This document shows positions 11,073 to 23,704 of a DNA stretch of 64,000 nucleotides, piece by piece. This DNA comes from Selaginella tamariscina (lineage: Eukaryota; Streptophyta; Lycopodiopsida; Selaginellales; Selaginellaceae), in contig PUQB01000560.1 of assembly GCA_003024785.1 (NCBI GenBank), positions 102,076 through 166,075 of the forward strand, written 5' to 3'. The first letter of the stretch is position 1, and each line of letters opens with the position of its first letter. A program made the position numbers and the translations under genes. The notes beneath the pieces were generated by a model, which saw only the letters and a list, made by a program, of their open reading frames with translations, was not told where the DNA came from and searched no databases.

Positions 11073-11943
11073 ATGTGTATATAACAGGTACCAGGCGACT
11101 GCAAAGCTGGTGGTGGAGATGGAGAGCAAGCTGTATACAGTGGAGGAGAAACAGAAGGACAGAGAGCAAGGAGTAATTATGACAGAGAAGCAAATAGCGC
11201 AAAGTACTGAAATTGCAAAGCCAGTGGAGGGAAATATTGAAGCTTCAAAGCCAGGAGATTTCAAAGGCGAGGTTTCATGCATGGAAAGATTGCTCATGCT
11301 CGAGGACCGCTTTGATCATATTGCATCTGCTACTTATGCCAACTTAAGGTGCGTCCATACGTGCGCGTGTGCTGCTCGTCTATATTATTGGTTTCAGGGT
11401 TTTACACATTCTACTCCCTCTCCCCTCCTCTCCCTCCCTCTCCTCCCTCTCCCTCCCTCTCCCTCGCTCTCTCTCCCTCTCCCTCTCTCTCTCTCTACGT
11501 AATCTAAGATTACCTGCATTTTTAGACTGCTTGATGCAAAAGTGGAGCATGCAAGCATTGGAATGAGATCTGCTGTAGACATAGCTACAGAGACAGAGGA
11601 CAAATGCAGTTCTTTGGGTGCGGAGCTTGTCAAAGTGTTCAGATTGATACTGTCAGCGCGGGAAAGTCCGAAAAGAAGGAATGATTCCCCACACCAAGGT
11701 AACCTTAGTAAGTCTCCAGAGCAAGGTAGTTTAAGGTCCCAAAACCGGGTTTACAAGGTGATAAACCTGGTTTAAGGTCTAGTATGTCTCCAGAACTAGG
11801 TCCTCCAGGGGATAAATCTAGTGTCAGGTCTAGTAAGTCGCCAGAGCCACCACCTTATAATCCTCTTCCTACCAAGCCTGTTAAGAGGCTTAGGCTCAAG
11901 TTTGGTGAAAAAGGAACTGTCATTACTAATGTTCCAATTTAAC
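8178..11943 (+). CDS. Unrecognised multi-exon coiled-coil protein
   Basis: Approximate exons: 8178-8451, 8528-8691, 8777-9030, 9083-9272, 9366-9572, 9684-9897, 9975-10161, 10316-10582, 10669-11020, 11089-11349 and 11526-11943 (stop). Acidic and basic heptad-rich segments dominate: KLAEDLEVCMDDVRERIEEL, VEGLRKDVQSLHKDFDRLSE, LKSTVQRLNRQMKEIYERL and LVVEMESKLYTVEEKQKD. Exon 2 has a Cys-rich patch (CFKECEACTEEA). The C-terminal exon is Ser/Pro-rich with repeated (L/V)RSSxSPE-like units and ends with a basic tail, KPVKRLRLKFGEKG. No signal peptide or membrane segment is visible. Introns carry (GT)n, (CA)n and (CT)n. Frame breaks at about 10041 (TTT) and 11738 (CCC) are each repaired by one added base. 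Exon limits are approximate, and some phases do not join as written. I do not recognise a family. Confidence 0.6.
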
Positions 11944-12445
11944 ATATATTAATTCACCTTATATATATGTGTGTGTGTGTGTACGTATATACATGAGATA
12001 ATATGGATACAGTATATACGTACGCACACATGCAGAATTATATTATTTTAAAGTTTACTATAGATAAGACCGTCCCCCAAATGCAACTGGGCATTCTTAA
12101 ATCGTTTAAGCTCGTGTCTACTTAGAAAAGGTCCACCAATCTACCACCTTAAAATAATGCATTTACACACGCACACACACACATATAATGTATGGGGTCC
12201 TCGGCAGAGTATACACCAAAAAAACGGTAACACAAGGAAGTTTCCAACTGCACACACAGCCACGCTCACAGTTTGTAGTAAATGACATCCTTGTCACTCT
12301 TGCCACGGCCTGTTCAGTCAGTTGCATCTCATAAATCGGAATATATAAACCATGTTGAATCCATACAACATATCTGTATAGTTCTGAATTAGTGGCATAA
12401 TTTATTCCCCCAGTAACTTCGAGTATATAGAGTGTGTATATATAT

Positions 12446-12678
12446 AGTTTTTTGAGCTTGCTAAAGCATGGCAGTCTAGATTACAGTTATATAATGTTGC
12501 ACTAGAATTGTATGGCTCAGTTAGATGGCTTGCAAGTGTAATTCTTGCCGTGGACAGATTTATTGAGTTTCTTGCTGATGCGTGTGCACAAATAGAGAAT
12601 TGGGGGAAGTGTGGTATACGGAAAGACGCAACATTGGATGGAATTGCAATTGATCAAGTTAAGTTGCTCCAAGAATGA
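12446..12678 (+). CDS. Possible short exon or orphan open frame
   Basis: After a possible acceptor (TATATAG at 12439-12445), about 77 codons are open to a TGA at 12676-12678, in an otherwise stop-rich AT region. The peptide looks natural, amphipathic and with good composition: AKAWQSRLQLYNVALELYGS, WLASVILAVDRFIEFLADA, then a polar tail ending VKLLQE. No start codon or partner exon was identified. It could be the last exon of an unrecognised gene or a relic. I do not know the family. Confidence 0.3.
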
Positions 12679-13173
12679 TGTATATTGTATATATATGTGT
12701 GTGTTCTACAAGCGTGTGTGTTGGACTGAAAGATTTATATGTTATATTTCTTCATCTTAAAATGGAACAAGATGTGAATCTTCTCTTATTCTGAATTCTT
12801 GTATAAAACATACATATTTATTAAAGAATTAATAAAAATTTATATTGATAAATAAATTAATTATTAAATGTTATAAATTAATAACGTGGCACGTAACTTA
12901 ATTATGGAATTGCTATTATAAATTATTTTGACACACAACGTCTGTTCTCAAACAAAAAAGTTTTTTAATAAATATATTCTTTTGACATATCCATTAAAAG
13001 TACGAGTATATTAAGTAATTTTATGAAGTATGCATATACACTACAAATTTATGATAAAACTTTATAGAGGTTAAAAGCCTCTTTATGTATGTAAGAGAAC
13101 AAAAGTGAACCCAGAGGAAAAATGTGTATAAAGATTCGATTGCACCTATGATATCACCCAAAAATAGGAAAAT

Positions 13174-13175
<2 letters not shown>

Positions 13176-13220
<45 letters not shown>

Positions 13221-13243
13221 TATATATATATTTATATATATAT
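13176..13243. repeat. (TA)n microsatellite
   Basis: Nearly pure TA dinucleotides over about 65 bp, with a few interruptions. Confidence 0.9.
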
Positions 13244-14661
13244 CCTTAATGTTTTAAAATTACATTTTTTCCCTTTAAAAAAAATATAAGGCCCACTTTT
13301 CACTAGCAGTTGATTATTTGGCCATGGGGTCAGTTCAAATAATGTCATGTATTAATTATTATTATTACTGTGTTTTTCCCCTACAATAATTAATTGAATT
13401 AAAAAAAAAGTTACTAATGCATAATTTTATTTAACCGGTTATTAACTAAGGTTTTTACGAATGTATGTTACACATAATGTATATAATAAAGGTGCACTTA
13501 ATATGTTTAATTAAAAAAATGTTAAATCCTTAACACTTCATTATTATTTTCTTATATAAAATCATTGATATAATTTATTAATGTCTCTCTTTATATATAT
13601 TACACATAAACATGTGAATGTGTAGAGAGAGAGTATCTTTTAGTTATTATATACTCTACATGTAATATTATATAATATATATATAGTGTGTACACACATA
13701 TACACACACCCATATATATATATATGTCTATTTATATATAAGAATTATTTATTTTAATTGTTTATTATTATACTTATAAGGAGATCTTTTCTCTTTAACT
13801 TTTTCTTTTTTTTATATATATATATATATATATATAGGTTTCTATACACATACATATGTAAAATAATGTTATACATGTATATGTATATAAATATACATTG
13901 TGCATATTTTATTAATTTTTTATAAAATTCATGTCATTTTTGAACAGTACATGAATGAAACAATATTAATTATACACAAAGAGAGACACACACATGTTTA
14001 TATGTATTATTATATATGAGAAACTCTTAAAGTTTCTATGAATATTATTCACATTAATGTGTTTGTTAATGTTTTTTTTATAAAATAAGATAATCTTGTG
14101 AGTTTCTTTCATCACCTCACTTCTATTTGCTTTTCATTAGAAGTTAAATATATAAAACTTAATTAATTATCTTGATACACATGTTATTTAATTATGCTTG
14201 ATAATCATAAATTGCTTGGTTATTTGACTACCATAGAAAAATTCACATATGTGTTAAATAATTATAAATAATAAATAATTAACAAGTAAAAACAAAACTC
14301 ATGATAGAATAAATAATTTTTTTAATTCTATTAATTAAGAATAATTTAAAATAAATAAAAATTTAAAATAATTAAAAATGACACCTCATATTTCTTTGTT
14401 TAAGTTAATCATATTCACTTTATTTAATATTTAATGAAATACTCTATTATTATTTAATTTATTTATTACATATATAGTTAATTGATTATGTTTTGAAGTT
14501 AAATACTATAAGTTGAAAATTAATTATTAAATTTTCTCTATTATTGTAAGACAGAGTTCCGAAGATATGCCACGTCACTAAACATTCTAATTAATAGAAA
14601 ATGCGCGAGTTTCACATAGGGTTTTGAAAAATAAGGGTTCATCTTGGCGGAGAAGCCCTTA

Positions 14662-17061
14662 ATGCAGGGCAGCGGGTAGCAGTGAGGCGCTGGCCCCCGA
14701 ACTGCGGTCCGAATGCAGCAAGGAAGGCGCTAGTCGAGCAGAAATCAAATGAATCTTCGTCTTCTAAGGTGAGCCGATCCGGGACCAGTTCCCCGCCGTC
14801 ACATCCCCCAACAGGGAAATGTAGCCACAAGAACATCAAGCAGCAGCCGCAGCGCCACGCCCGTAATCACTGTCGATTCAGATGCCGAGGACGACAAATC
14901 GGTGCACAAAGAGGATGTCAAAGAGGATCTTTGCAAGAGTTTCATTGAAGAAGATGAAGACACAATCATCGATCCTGATGAGGAATGGCGCCCTAAGCCT
15001 GGCCAGATCACAAGGTAAATACTTCATACTCTACCATACGTTGTAAAAGTTCTATTAATGTCATACACGAGGCACAGGTCTTTGGGTTGTTGTTATATAT
15101 TTAATCTCCCGACAGATACATAGCTTGTAGAACGCGTATATATACTTACACGCACAAACGGTGTGCAAATGTTGTTTAGGATACGCGAACTAATCGTTTA
15201 TAACCAGGCATGGAGCGGACGAGGATGTGGACTGGGTTATGGTGAAACGAAAGAAGATAGACTCCGAGGGAAATGTTGAAGAAATAAAGACTTGGCCTTA
15301 CCAGGAAACAATGAATTCTCATTGTTCCCCCGCTGAGCACAGCTTATACAGACATCTGCATTGCTGAATTGACGGCGTTTGAAGAAGACGATTTTGATGC
15401 AGATGTAGATCCAGAACATCACAATGGAGATCCACGTTCACTTGTTGTTGAGAGAATGCAAATGTTTGATAAGTTCCGTCTTCGGTTCATCCAGGTGTGT
15501 ATCTATAGACATGCACGTGTACATATGTATTCATTCATGCATGTATTGTTATGTTTATGTATATGAAAACTAAAGGTTCACCTCACTGATGAAGTAATTG
15601 ATCTTAGTAATTCTAAAATATGATTTCTGTATATATGTATCAGGAGATGAACAGTAAGCAGACGGCACATAAAGGCAGCAGCAACAATGAACAGGCTCGG
15701 CTTGGTGTGAATCGAGGTGCTGTTTCTTTCGATACATACCTATAACATATCATAATTAGTTCGCACTTCGGATTATAATGAACGTTGTTTTTTAGGACGG
15801 AGAGTCGGTCCGATTCCGGGAGTCGAAGTCGGTGATATATTCTACTTTAGAATAGCAATGTGTGTCGTTGGATTGCACAAGCGTCCTCAGGCAGGCATAG
15901 CGACTATCCCAGCAAACCGGAACCAGTAAGTCCTCTGTCTAAAAGAGTTATTTGTATAAAGTGTTAACTACAAACATAATACAAACATATGTCTTAAAAT
16001 TGATGTCGTCTAATTGTCTTATGTTATGTTACCCATTCATTAATATGTTTTATGGAACGTACTGTGTACGTATACATCTTTGTCTGCCTTTATAACATAA
16101 GCTTGTGACAGATGGGAGAGCTGGTAGCAGATAGTCTGGTGCTATCCGGTGGATATGAGGATGATGTAGACCACGGCGACAATTTTGTATACACTGGAGA
16201 AGTGGAAATGATTCAAAGACTAAGAGGCAGACAGAGGACCAGAAGCTTATTCGAGGGAATCTTGGTCTCGCCAACAGTTGCCGTAGGGATATTTCTGTGC
16301 GTGTGATTCGTGTGTTAAGGACCCCTCTAGTCCCACCGGCACTATCTATAGCTACGACGGCCTTTACAAAGTAAGCACACGCGTTTCACGCACACACACC
16401 TGTCTTTATACTTATAACCTCCAGGTCCATATGACGTAGCTCGGTGTGTAAGCTTTATATATTGATATTATCTTAATATAACGAGATGATAATGATATCA
16501 GATATCTATTACCTTTAGGTTATTTAATCACTACTTTAGATTTCAAACGTTTGAAGCATTCTATTACGCATGCATATCAAGATTTATGTTTGCTTATAGT
16601 AATCATAGAATATCACAATTTAGTAATTAATATTCTTGGTCGATGTGCACATACACACATGCTTCTAACGTGTATATCTTACTAGGTGGTAAATTACTGG
16701 CCCGAGATGGGACAGTCGGGATTTCTAGTCTACAGATATATGCTTGAGCGAGAATATGGACAACGTGAACGAGGTATTTACCGTCTTATGCTCCGCAAAA
16801 CAGAACGAACTTACTATTGTTATTAAGTTATATTCTTAGGATAATGCCAATTAAGTTTAAAGGTAAAGGCCGCTAAACCCAGTTAAAATTAATTTAGTAC
16901 ATGTTCTAGGGAGTTGTGCTTTGGAGCTCGACATGGCACTCTCCTTCCTACTTTATTATCGTAGGTTTTTTTTTTTTTTTTTACACATATTAAGGTATAC
17001 TTCTATGTAATGCTAGTTAAGTTTGTGTGTGTGTGTGTGTGTTTTCAGTAACGCCTCCCCA

Positions 17062-17092
<31 letters not shown>

Positions 17093-19134
17093 TGTTATCG
17101 TATATAGACAGTACCATTATACTCAAATTAATGATTGGAAGGACTGTACGTATAAAACATAATTAATGTGCACAGTATATTTATAATCTCTCTCTTGTAT
17201 ATGTGTGTGCACATATATGGCAATGTAAATATTAGAAAGGCGCATACACATATAATGGCTTAGTATATATATGTTTTTAATGTAGTTCAAGCCTAGGATT
17301 AGTTCTCAATTTAAAGAGCTGATATTCAGTTTATAATTATCCTGAAAATATTTTTTATGGAAGAATTATGATATTAATCTAATGTTATACTAATGTGAAT
17401 GATGACTAGGCTCGAAGCTTGTTAGATTTTCTGGGAAGCTGAAGAAGCAAGAGCTGAAAAGGGAGAAGATGGTGTCTGAGGATATCTCGAACGGGAAGTC
17501 ACCTGTACCCGTGTGTTGCGTTAACGAGGTGGATGATCCTCCTGCTCCACCAACTGGCTTCACATACATTAGCAAAATTATATTTCCTCCAAATTTCACC
17601 ATGCCCCCATTCCTTCTGGTTGCCGCTGCCGAGGTAAGTGCCCACACATGTATGTGTGTCTGTCTGCATGGGTACGTGTATGTACGTGGAGATAGGTAGG
17701 ATTACATACCCCCATATATATGTGTGTTTGGTCACATTGTGTCTATACATGTATATGTCGAGAACATGGTCGCAATTCACTTGTTGTGTGTATAGCTTGT
17801 ACTTATGTGTTTCTTTGTGTTATATAATCTCTCTCTCTCTCTCTCTCACGCACACACACACACACACACCGTCTCTAGGGCTGCCAAGAACTATCTAGAA
17901 GTACATATGTATATATTTAACGGACTTATGTAAGTTCAACATATGTTCTCTAAATATATTTATCATCTAGAAGTACATTCATATGTATCTAATATTGTTA
18001 TATGCGTAGGTCCGTGTGGAGATCCTGAAACTTGCAAGTGTATTCGTAAAAATGGTGGTTCTTTACCATACACAACGGATGGGACTCTTATCGATTCCAA
18101 GACTATTGTTTATGAGTGCGGTCCTTACTGTGGATGCCCTGCTACTTGTCCCAATCGTGTTCTCTCAGCGTGGTCAGGTACTGTGTGTGTGTTTCGGGAT
18201 GTTGCACAGGTAGATAGGTGCATATATGTATACACCTATCTAGATTATATACATATATACACCACTACACATGTATCTTAACTTTGTAAAAGAACAGAAG
18301 GTGAAGCTCGAGGTATTTAAGACGGAGAACAGGGGATGGGGAGTACGTAGCTGGGATCCAATACCGTACGGCACATTCATTATGCGAGTACGTAGGTGAG
18401 CTCATTGACAATGAGGAAGCTGAAAGACGTGTTGGACGAGATGAATACATCTTCGACATTGATTGCATAAATGGAAGCCGCTCACGAGGTATATATGTGT
18501 GTGTACATTCATCTATGTATGTATGTGTGTGTATTCTGTTATATATAATTGACTTGATTAATTATGAAACAGGTGTAGACATATCATGCTACTTTGAGAA
18601 GCCGAGCGGCGGAGAGTTATGCGAACGAATTGAAGACGGAACATGTCCATCGACGCTGGAACCTGCGGCAACTTGTCCAGGTTTTTATCTAAGTTCTATC
18701 GAATAATCATAACTAAATATTTAAGATAACTCTCTACATAGTTTATATTCCTAAAATAAAGAAATGTTCCTTGGAGTATAGTTTGTAAGTTTTGTATGTA
18801 ATCCGTATATATTATGCATTATACATTTATTTAACTAATTATATCTAATAATTAATAATTGTGATGAATATATATTAATGGTTTTACTGGTTTTTGAAGG
18901 TTTATAAACCACAGCTGTGATCCGAACATGTACGTGCAATGCGTGTTCTTCGACCACTATGATTTGACTATTCCACATATTATGATGTTTTGCAATGAAG
19001 GATATTCGCCCTTTTGAAGAGCTTGGGTACGACTATGGATACTCGTTGAACTCTGTACGGGATGTTGTTACGGGGTTATTAAGAAGAAGCCTTGCTACTG
19101 TGGCTCAAGAAAGTGTAGGAGAAGACTCTACTAA
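14662..19134 (+). CDS. SUVH-type histone H3K9 methyltransferase (SRA, pre-SET, SET, post-SET)
   Basis: Exons about 14662-15014, 15208-15494, 15644-15716, 15796-15925, 16112-16370, 16686-16773, 17410-17633, 18003-18177, 18293-18488, 18573-18680 and 18900-19134, roughly 700 codons. The N-terminus has the SUVH motif VRRWPPNCGPNA. The SRA domain, which binds methylated DNA, shows VGPIPGVEVGDIFYFRI, VLSGGYEDDVDHGDNFVYTG and YDGLYKVVNYWPEMGQSGF. Pre-SET shows CGDPETCKCIRKNGGSLPYT and VYECGPYCGCPATCPNRV. SET shows GWGVRSWDPIPYGTFI, YVGELIDNEEAERRVGRDEY, FINHSCDPNMYVQC and EELGYDYGYSL. Post-SET is CYCGSRKCRRRLY just before the stop. The family places repressive H3K9 methylation in heterochromatin. 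At least nine one-base frame breaks occur (near 14674, 15286, 15327, 16202, 16317, 18382, 18900, 18988 and 19072), nearly all in homopolymers. This means either residual sequence errors or a decaying copy. The IDAxxxGNxxR part usually before FINHSC was not found. Confidence 0.85.
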
Positions 19135-19153
19135 TGCCTGGTAAGCATATATA

Positions 19154-19196
<43 letters not shown>

Positions 19197-19515
19197 TTAT
19201 GTTTACTGTGGCTCAATCAACAAGCTGTATATCCATCATGGAGGTTTTTATGCTGGCTGGTGTTTATATATATGTGCACGCATTTAACGTTTAAATAATG
19301 CAATATATTTATAATGTATCTATTTTATTAGACATATAGACATATGCTATGAGTTATTATATTTCAAAGTCATATATAACTTATGTTTACTGTGGCTCAC
19401 TACAAAGTGTTGATTATATATATATATATATCGATCATGTAAGTTTTTATACTGGTGTTATATATATGTGCATGCATTTAACGTTTCAATAATGCAATAT
19501 ATATGCATGCATTAT
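19096..19515 (+). repeat. Tandem duplication at the 3' end of the SUVH gene
   Basis: TACTGTGGCTCA from the post-SET coding segment (19096-19107) recurs at 19204 and 19389. The last two occurrences open ~185-bp units that share GTTTTTAT, CTGGTGTT, ATATATGTGC, CGCATTTAACGTTT-like and AATAATGCAATATAT. Thus the tail of the gene has been copied into its own 3' flank. (TA)n lies at 19160-19191. Confidence 0.6.
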
Positions 19516-20314
19516 TTATAATGTTATGTGATCTCTTAGCTTCTGTCTCTATATAGATAGATGCTGGGATTTTGCATATCTACATATTTCAATGGACTAT
19601 TTCCTGCACTTTATTTCATATATGTGCATGTGTGTGTGGGTGTGTGTGTAAACAATTTTTAATTTTGAAGTATTTAGAGATTTCGCGATGGAAAGAACGC
19701 TCAGGGTGCGGAGTATATACGCTAACGATTTAGAGTACTGTCTCAAATGTTTTGACAAAGTACTGACTCGCTCTTTCTCTTGCCTCTCTCTCTCTCTCAC
19801 ACACACACACGTACACACACTCACAACTCATATTTACATATATACAAATTTCATTTTATTTCGATCCTTAAAGGTCTTATAAAAATGTTTAAATCTTAAA
19901 ATATACAATAATTATTGCAATATATATATACACACACACATACATACATACATACAAACGATATAATTTAGTACAATTTAATTTGTTGATACGTCATTAC
20001 GTTTAATTATGGAATAAATTGGATTAGTATTTTATCTAATTAAATCAATAAAGTGTTATGAATATAACAGTCTTCTTGGTTGTACGGATTCTTGAGCTGA
20101 TGTGGCAAGATTCTGACCACGATGAAATGAACTTAATAGACTGAACTTTTATATAATATAAAAGTTGATTTTAAATAAAACTATATCAAAATATGAATAA
20201 ATTTGTTAAAATAAATCTACTGAATGTTTATAGATATGAATATTAATTTATATATTATTTATAAACAAAATTATAATATTAAAATTATTACTATGATTTA
20301 TGTAATATAGCAAT
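19135..20314. other. Intergenic spacer with simple repeats
   Basis: Beyond the duplicated SUVH tail there are (GT)n, (CT)n-(CA)n (about 19784-19810) and CATA repeats (19930-19960), then AT-rich DNA up to the LTR at 20315. No gene was recognised. Confidence 0.55.
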
Positions 20315-20434
20315 TATAAGATATTGTATACTGTATATATGCATGTGTATATATACACTGCATAGTGACACATGGGTGGTCTGGCCCCATGTGTCAACGC
20401 CATGTGTTGCATGTGTGCCATGTGGCAAAAGGTC
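20315..20434 (+). repeat. 5' LTR (matching part) of the Gypsy element
   Basis: Aligns with 26607-26735. It begins TATAAGATATTG where the 3' copy has TGTAAGATACTA, so the terminal TG is mutated here. A TATATAAGC box follows at about 20441. The true 3' limit lies farther right but has no counterpart in the truncated 3' copy. Confidence 0.75.
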
Positions 20435-22062
20435 TCATGTATATAAGCAAGGTTTTTGAGCTGAATAAAATCATTACATTCTCTGCATATTTATATGTTC
20501 TTTCATCGGTGGAGAAGTTGGGTATTCCTTTTCTTTCACCTCTTTCTTTTTTGTTTTCATAACAATAAATGTGGAGATGACTTTTAGTATTATTGCGACT
20601 GCCATTGATGCACATACTAAGTTATTGGAGCATTTTGTTGAGGGTCCGTCCTTTTCTTTCCTACATGAGCCTCCTGTTGGGGGATTTGCTTTTAATACTT
20701 CTTTATCTTCTTCACAAGCCACAAATCCAAGGGTTTGACCCCGATCTTTTTGTGGTCATCCGGGAGATAATGTATACCACTGGTTTGATCATTTCTAAGT
20801 TATTATTTGTTACCATGGTTGGGATGAGGCTCGTGCTCTCAAAGAATTCCCTACATGCTTGGAAGGCCCCACACTCAAGTGGTATAATGGATTAGCTGCA
20901 GAGATTCAATAATAATAATCAATTGACGGAATGCCTCAAACGTACGTTTGGCAAAGTTGAGGACTCAGATGATGCTTTTCAACAACTGCATGCGATACGA
21001 CAACATCCTGGTGAGTCTGTTATGAGGATTTAGCTCGGCATGCATATTTTAACATGTCTGAGCCCATTAAGCTCGGTATGTTATGGTCAACTATGCGACC
21101 CAAACTCGTTTGATTCATTCGAGCTCTTCGTCCGACCACATTGGAGGAGGCTTTTGCACTAGCTCAAGGATTTGAGTTGGTGCCTGGTGAGGGTGGTCCC
21201 CTACCTACTCCCCCTTTTTAGCATGCTGATCCAATGAAGGCTGATGCTGCTAGGTATGTGCCCGGACGACAAGCCCTTCGTGGTCAACCTCTTGCACATG
21301 GGCCACCTTAGGGCCAACCCCGTGGACCACCTCCACGAAATCTTCCTACACTTGCTCCAATTCCTGCCCGTGGTGGTCAAAATTCACGAATTCATGACAG
21401 GAGGAATCGAAACAATGCAGGTCGACTCAATCAAGTTCATTGTTGGGCATGTTGGCACCTAGACACACTTGGCGAGCATGTGATGTGTATCTTGATTGGT
21501 GTCCACCATTAGCCATGCTAGCGACCATATGTTCTGAATGGTGTGCATGTGGCAGCCATTATGTCTGATGATGAGCTTCTAGTTGATAAAGCCTCTCTTG
21601 CCAGTGGATCTATTACGAAAACCAGTAATCATACGGGCAACGGAGGGATCTTGTGCGATGGAGACTTCACCTCCATGCTTTTTCCGTTATGCATACTAGG
21701 GATTACAAGTTCCACTAAATCATCCAGTTTTCACATTTTCTGCACGGGTGAATGATTTTTCAGTCACAGTGCTTGTGGATACAGGAGCCAGTATGTCTTC
21801 CATAACTACTTCTTTGGTGCATTTGGTGCTCATTACCTTTAAGATGTGCATATAAGGTCTTGCACTTTTATATGGTAATGGGCATCTCGTGCAATATCAC
21901 AGTACACTACTTCGACTACGCTAGTTATGGGTGAACAACCGTAAGTTTCCCTCTGGGTCTCTTATGGTTGTCCCTTCTTAGGTCTTTGACATTATTCTGG
22001 ATGTGATTGGTTAAAATAGTTAAAAGGTATGTGTGATTTTTCACTCTCTCCTCCCGTATTAC

Positions 22063-23704
22063 TGTTAGAGTTTTAACCCACAGGGTTAACACGTGGCAAC
22101 ACATGGCTGCCAACTGGCCTTTCGGTGTCAATTCCTCGTGATAGCAACACTAAGTCTTCCAAGATGACCCTAAGAGTCTAACTCGAATGGTTAGTTAAAC
22201 AGAAGACTTAGAGTCCTACCCTAATCTCCTAGAATGACCATCCCCGAACCCTAGAGGATATCCCGAGTAGGCTTTAAGATCCTATTCCAGTAGACCTAGA
22301 CAGGTTCATGCCCTAACCTCATCAAGGAGATGTGCCTTACATATACCCCCGTGACAAAGCTAAGGCATCACCACTTACCCCTTGAGGAATCACCCTCATT
22401 TGGGCATACAAACCCTTTAGGGCGACAAGGGGTACCCTTAACCACGACTAACCCTTGAGGGTTTGAGTGGTCATGTTATACCCTAGACCTAGGGCTAGTA
22501 CTTAGTGAGGGCACGAGTGTGTGCCATAGACGGACACGAGTGTTCTATTAAGCAAACTTCCTTATGCTAAGTTTTGATAACCCTAAGTACATAACCTTGC
22601 AAGTGCTTCACAAAAGGCTCCTGCTATAAAGCTTAGGTTAATCAACTCCTGGATTCCAAGGAGAACACTCCCCTAGCCAAGTGTGCCTAAGCACACCTAA
22701 TTACGATACCTAACCTACCTTAAGCAAACGCCCAAGGCTTATACCCTAGTGCGAGCACAAACATGCCTGTTTACTATAGTATCCAACCCTTGGCGACAAA
22801 CCCATGACACAACCCCAAAGGGTGTGCCTAGGGCGTTGTATCGTGTGACGTCTAACCCAGTGTCTCATCTCCATGTGACACTGCCTTCCACGATGTGAGC
22901 TATTATGCCATAGCCCTTAGATTCAAGAGTTGCACCAAGTGCCACAAACGTGGTTCCTAAATGCCAACTCTAGAACCCTTAGTGAACTCTTAGGAACTGG
23001 GTAATGTAAACCTGTCAAATAAGATCCCACGCCCGCAATTGGACAAGGACACAGATGTGCCTTGTTTAGCCATGAATGCTACACCTGAGTTGACGTGGAG
23101 AAGGATGCTGAAGACAAGCCTCAACCTTTGCTTCTTGAAATGTGCATTCCCACAAGACCTTCCAAGTATGGATTCGCCAACGTTAAGGGCCAATTACCCG
23201 AATGTGGGACGTACCCATGTCATCTGGAAGTTAGGGTGGCACCAAGAGCTCTCCCACACATACTTTACCTTATTTATGTGACGGAGAGCCCCCCCCTCAT
23301 ATGTGTAAGTGGGTTGGCAAGGAATGCCAGCCCCTTAGTTAATGAGATGAGTTTGCACACTAACCCCTACCCCTAAACCCTACCCAAGGGGGGTGGGGGT
23401 TTTAGGGCGTGGGTTAGGGAAACCCTAGAGTTAGGTCAACCGTAAGGGTGTTCCTAACCCTATTTAACATGCCAAACTCATCTAACTGGGACGTCAAAAT
23501 CGGGGGTGGGTTTTCTAGAAGGTAAGTGTTATCTTCGCTTAGAGTTTCTCGCGACATCTAAAGATAGCTGGCCGGACTACCCTAAACACCTAAGTGCACT
23601 AGGCAGGGCTATTTCTCATTACATCTAGGGTTCATCAACATAGTACAGTAGGTAACAACATTCAACATCCAAAGTAGGGTCGAGTTATAGTAAAAACTAT
23701 GACA
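22063..23704. mobile_element. Solo LTR (1642 bp) nested in the Gypsy element, TSD ATTAC
   Basis: The insert begins TGTTAGAGTTTT and ends AACTATGACA, the TG...CA ends of an LTR. It is flanked by the direct repeat ATTAC (22058-22062 and 23705-23709). If the insert and one ATTAC are removed, the host frame continues cleanly: DFSLSPPVL runs into RLEFVSLQSIPLRPEKLVI. This shows a precise insertion into the protease-RT spacer. There is no coding region inside. It is CCCTA/TAGGG-rich and non-homologous to the host LTR, so it came from another LTR family whose interior was lost by LTR-LTR recombination. Confidence 0.85.

Larger units (their letters stand above)
11944..14661. other. Long AT-rich intergenic region
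   Basis: Mostly A/T-rich non-coding sequence with simple repeats. The only coding-looking piece is a small open frame at 12446-12678, described separately. A (TA)n block lies at 13176-13243 and smaller TA tracts at about 13815-13838. Confidence 0.6.

Noticed and set aside
14662-19134. SUVH locus as a clear pseudogene
   Set aside because: It has many frame breaks, but they are one-base homopolymer changes with all catalytic motifs kept and no substituted stop codons, and the same kind of break occurs in essential genes nearby. I leave the status open.
23350-23470. Telomere-like CCCTAAACCCTA strings
   Set aside because: Only a few irregular units inside the solo LTR, not an interstitial telomere array.
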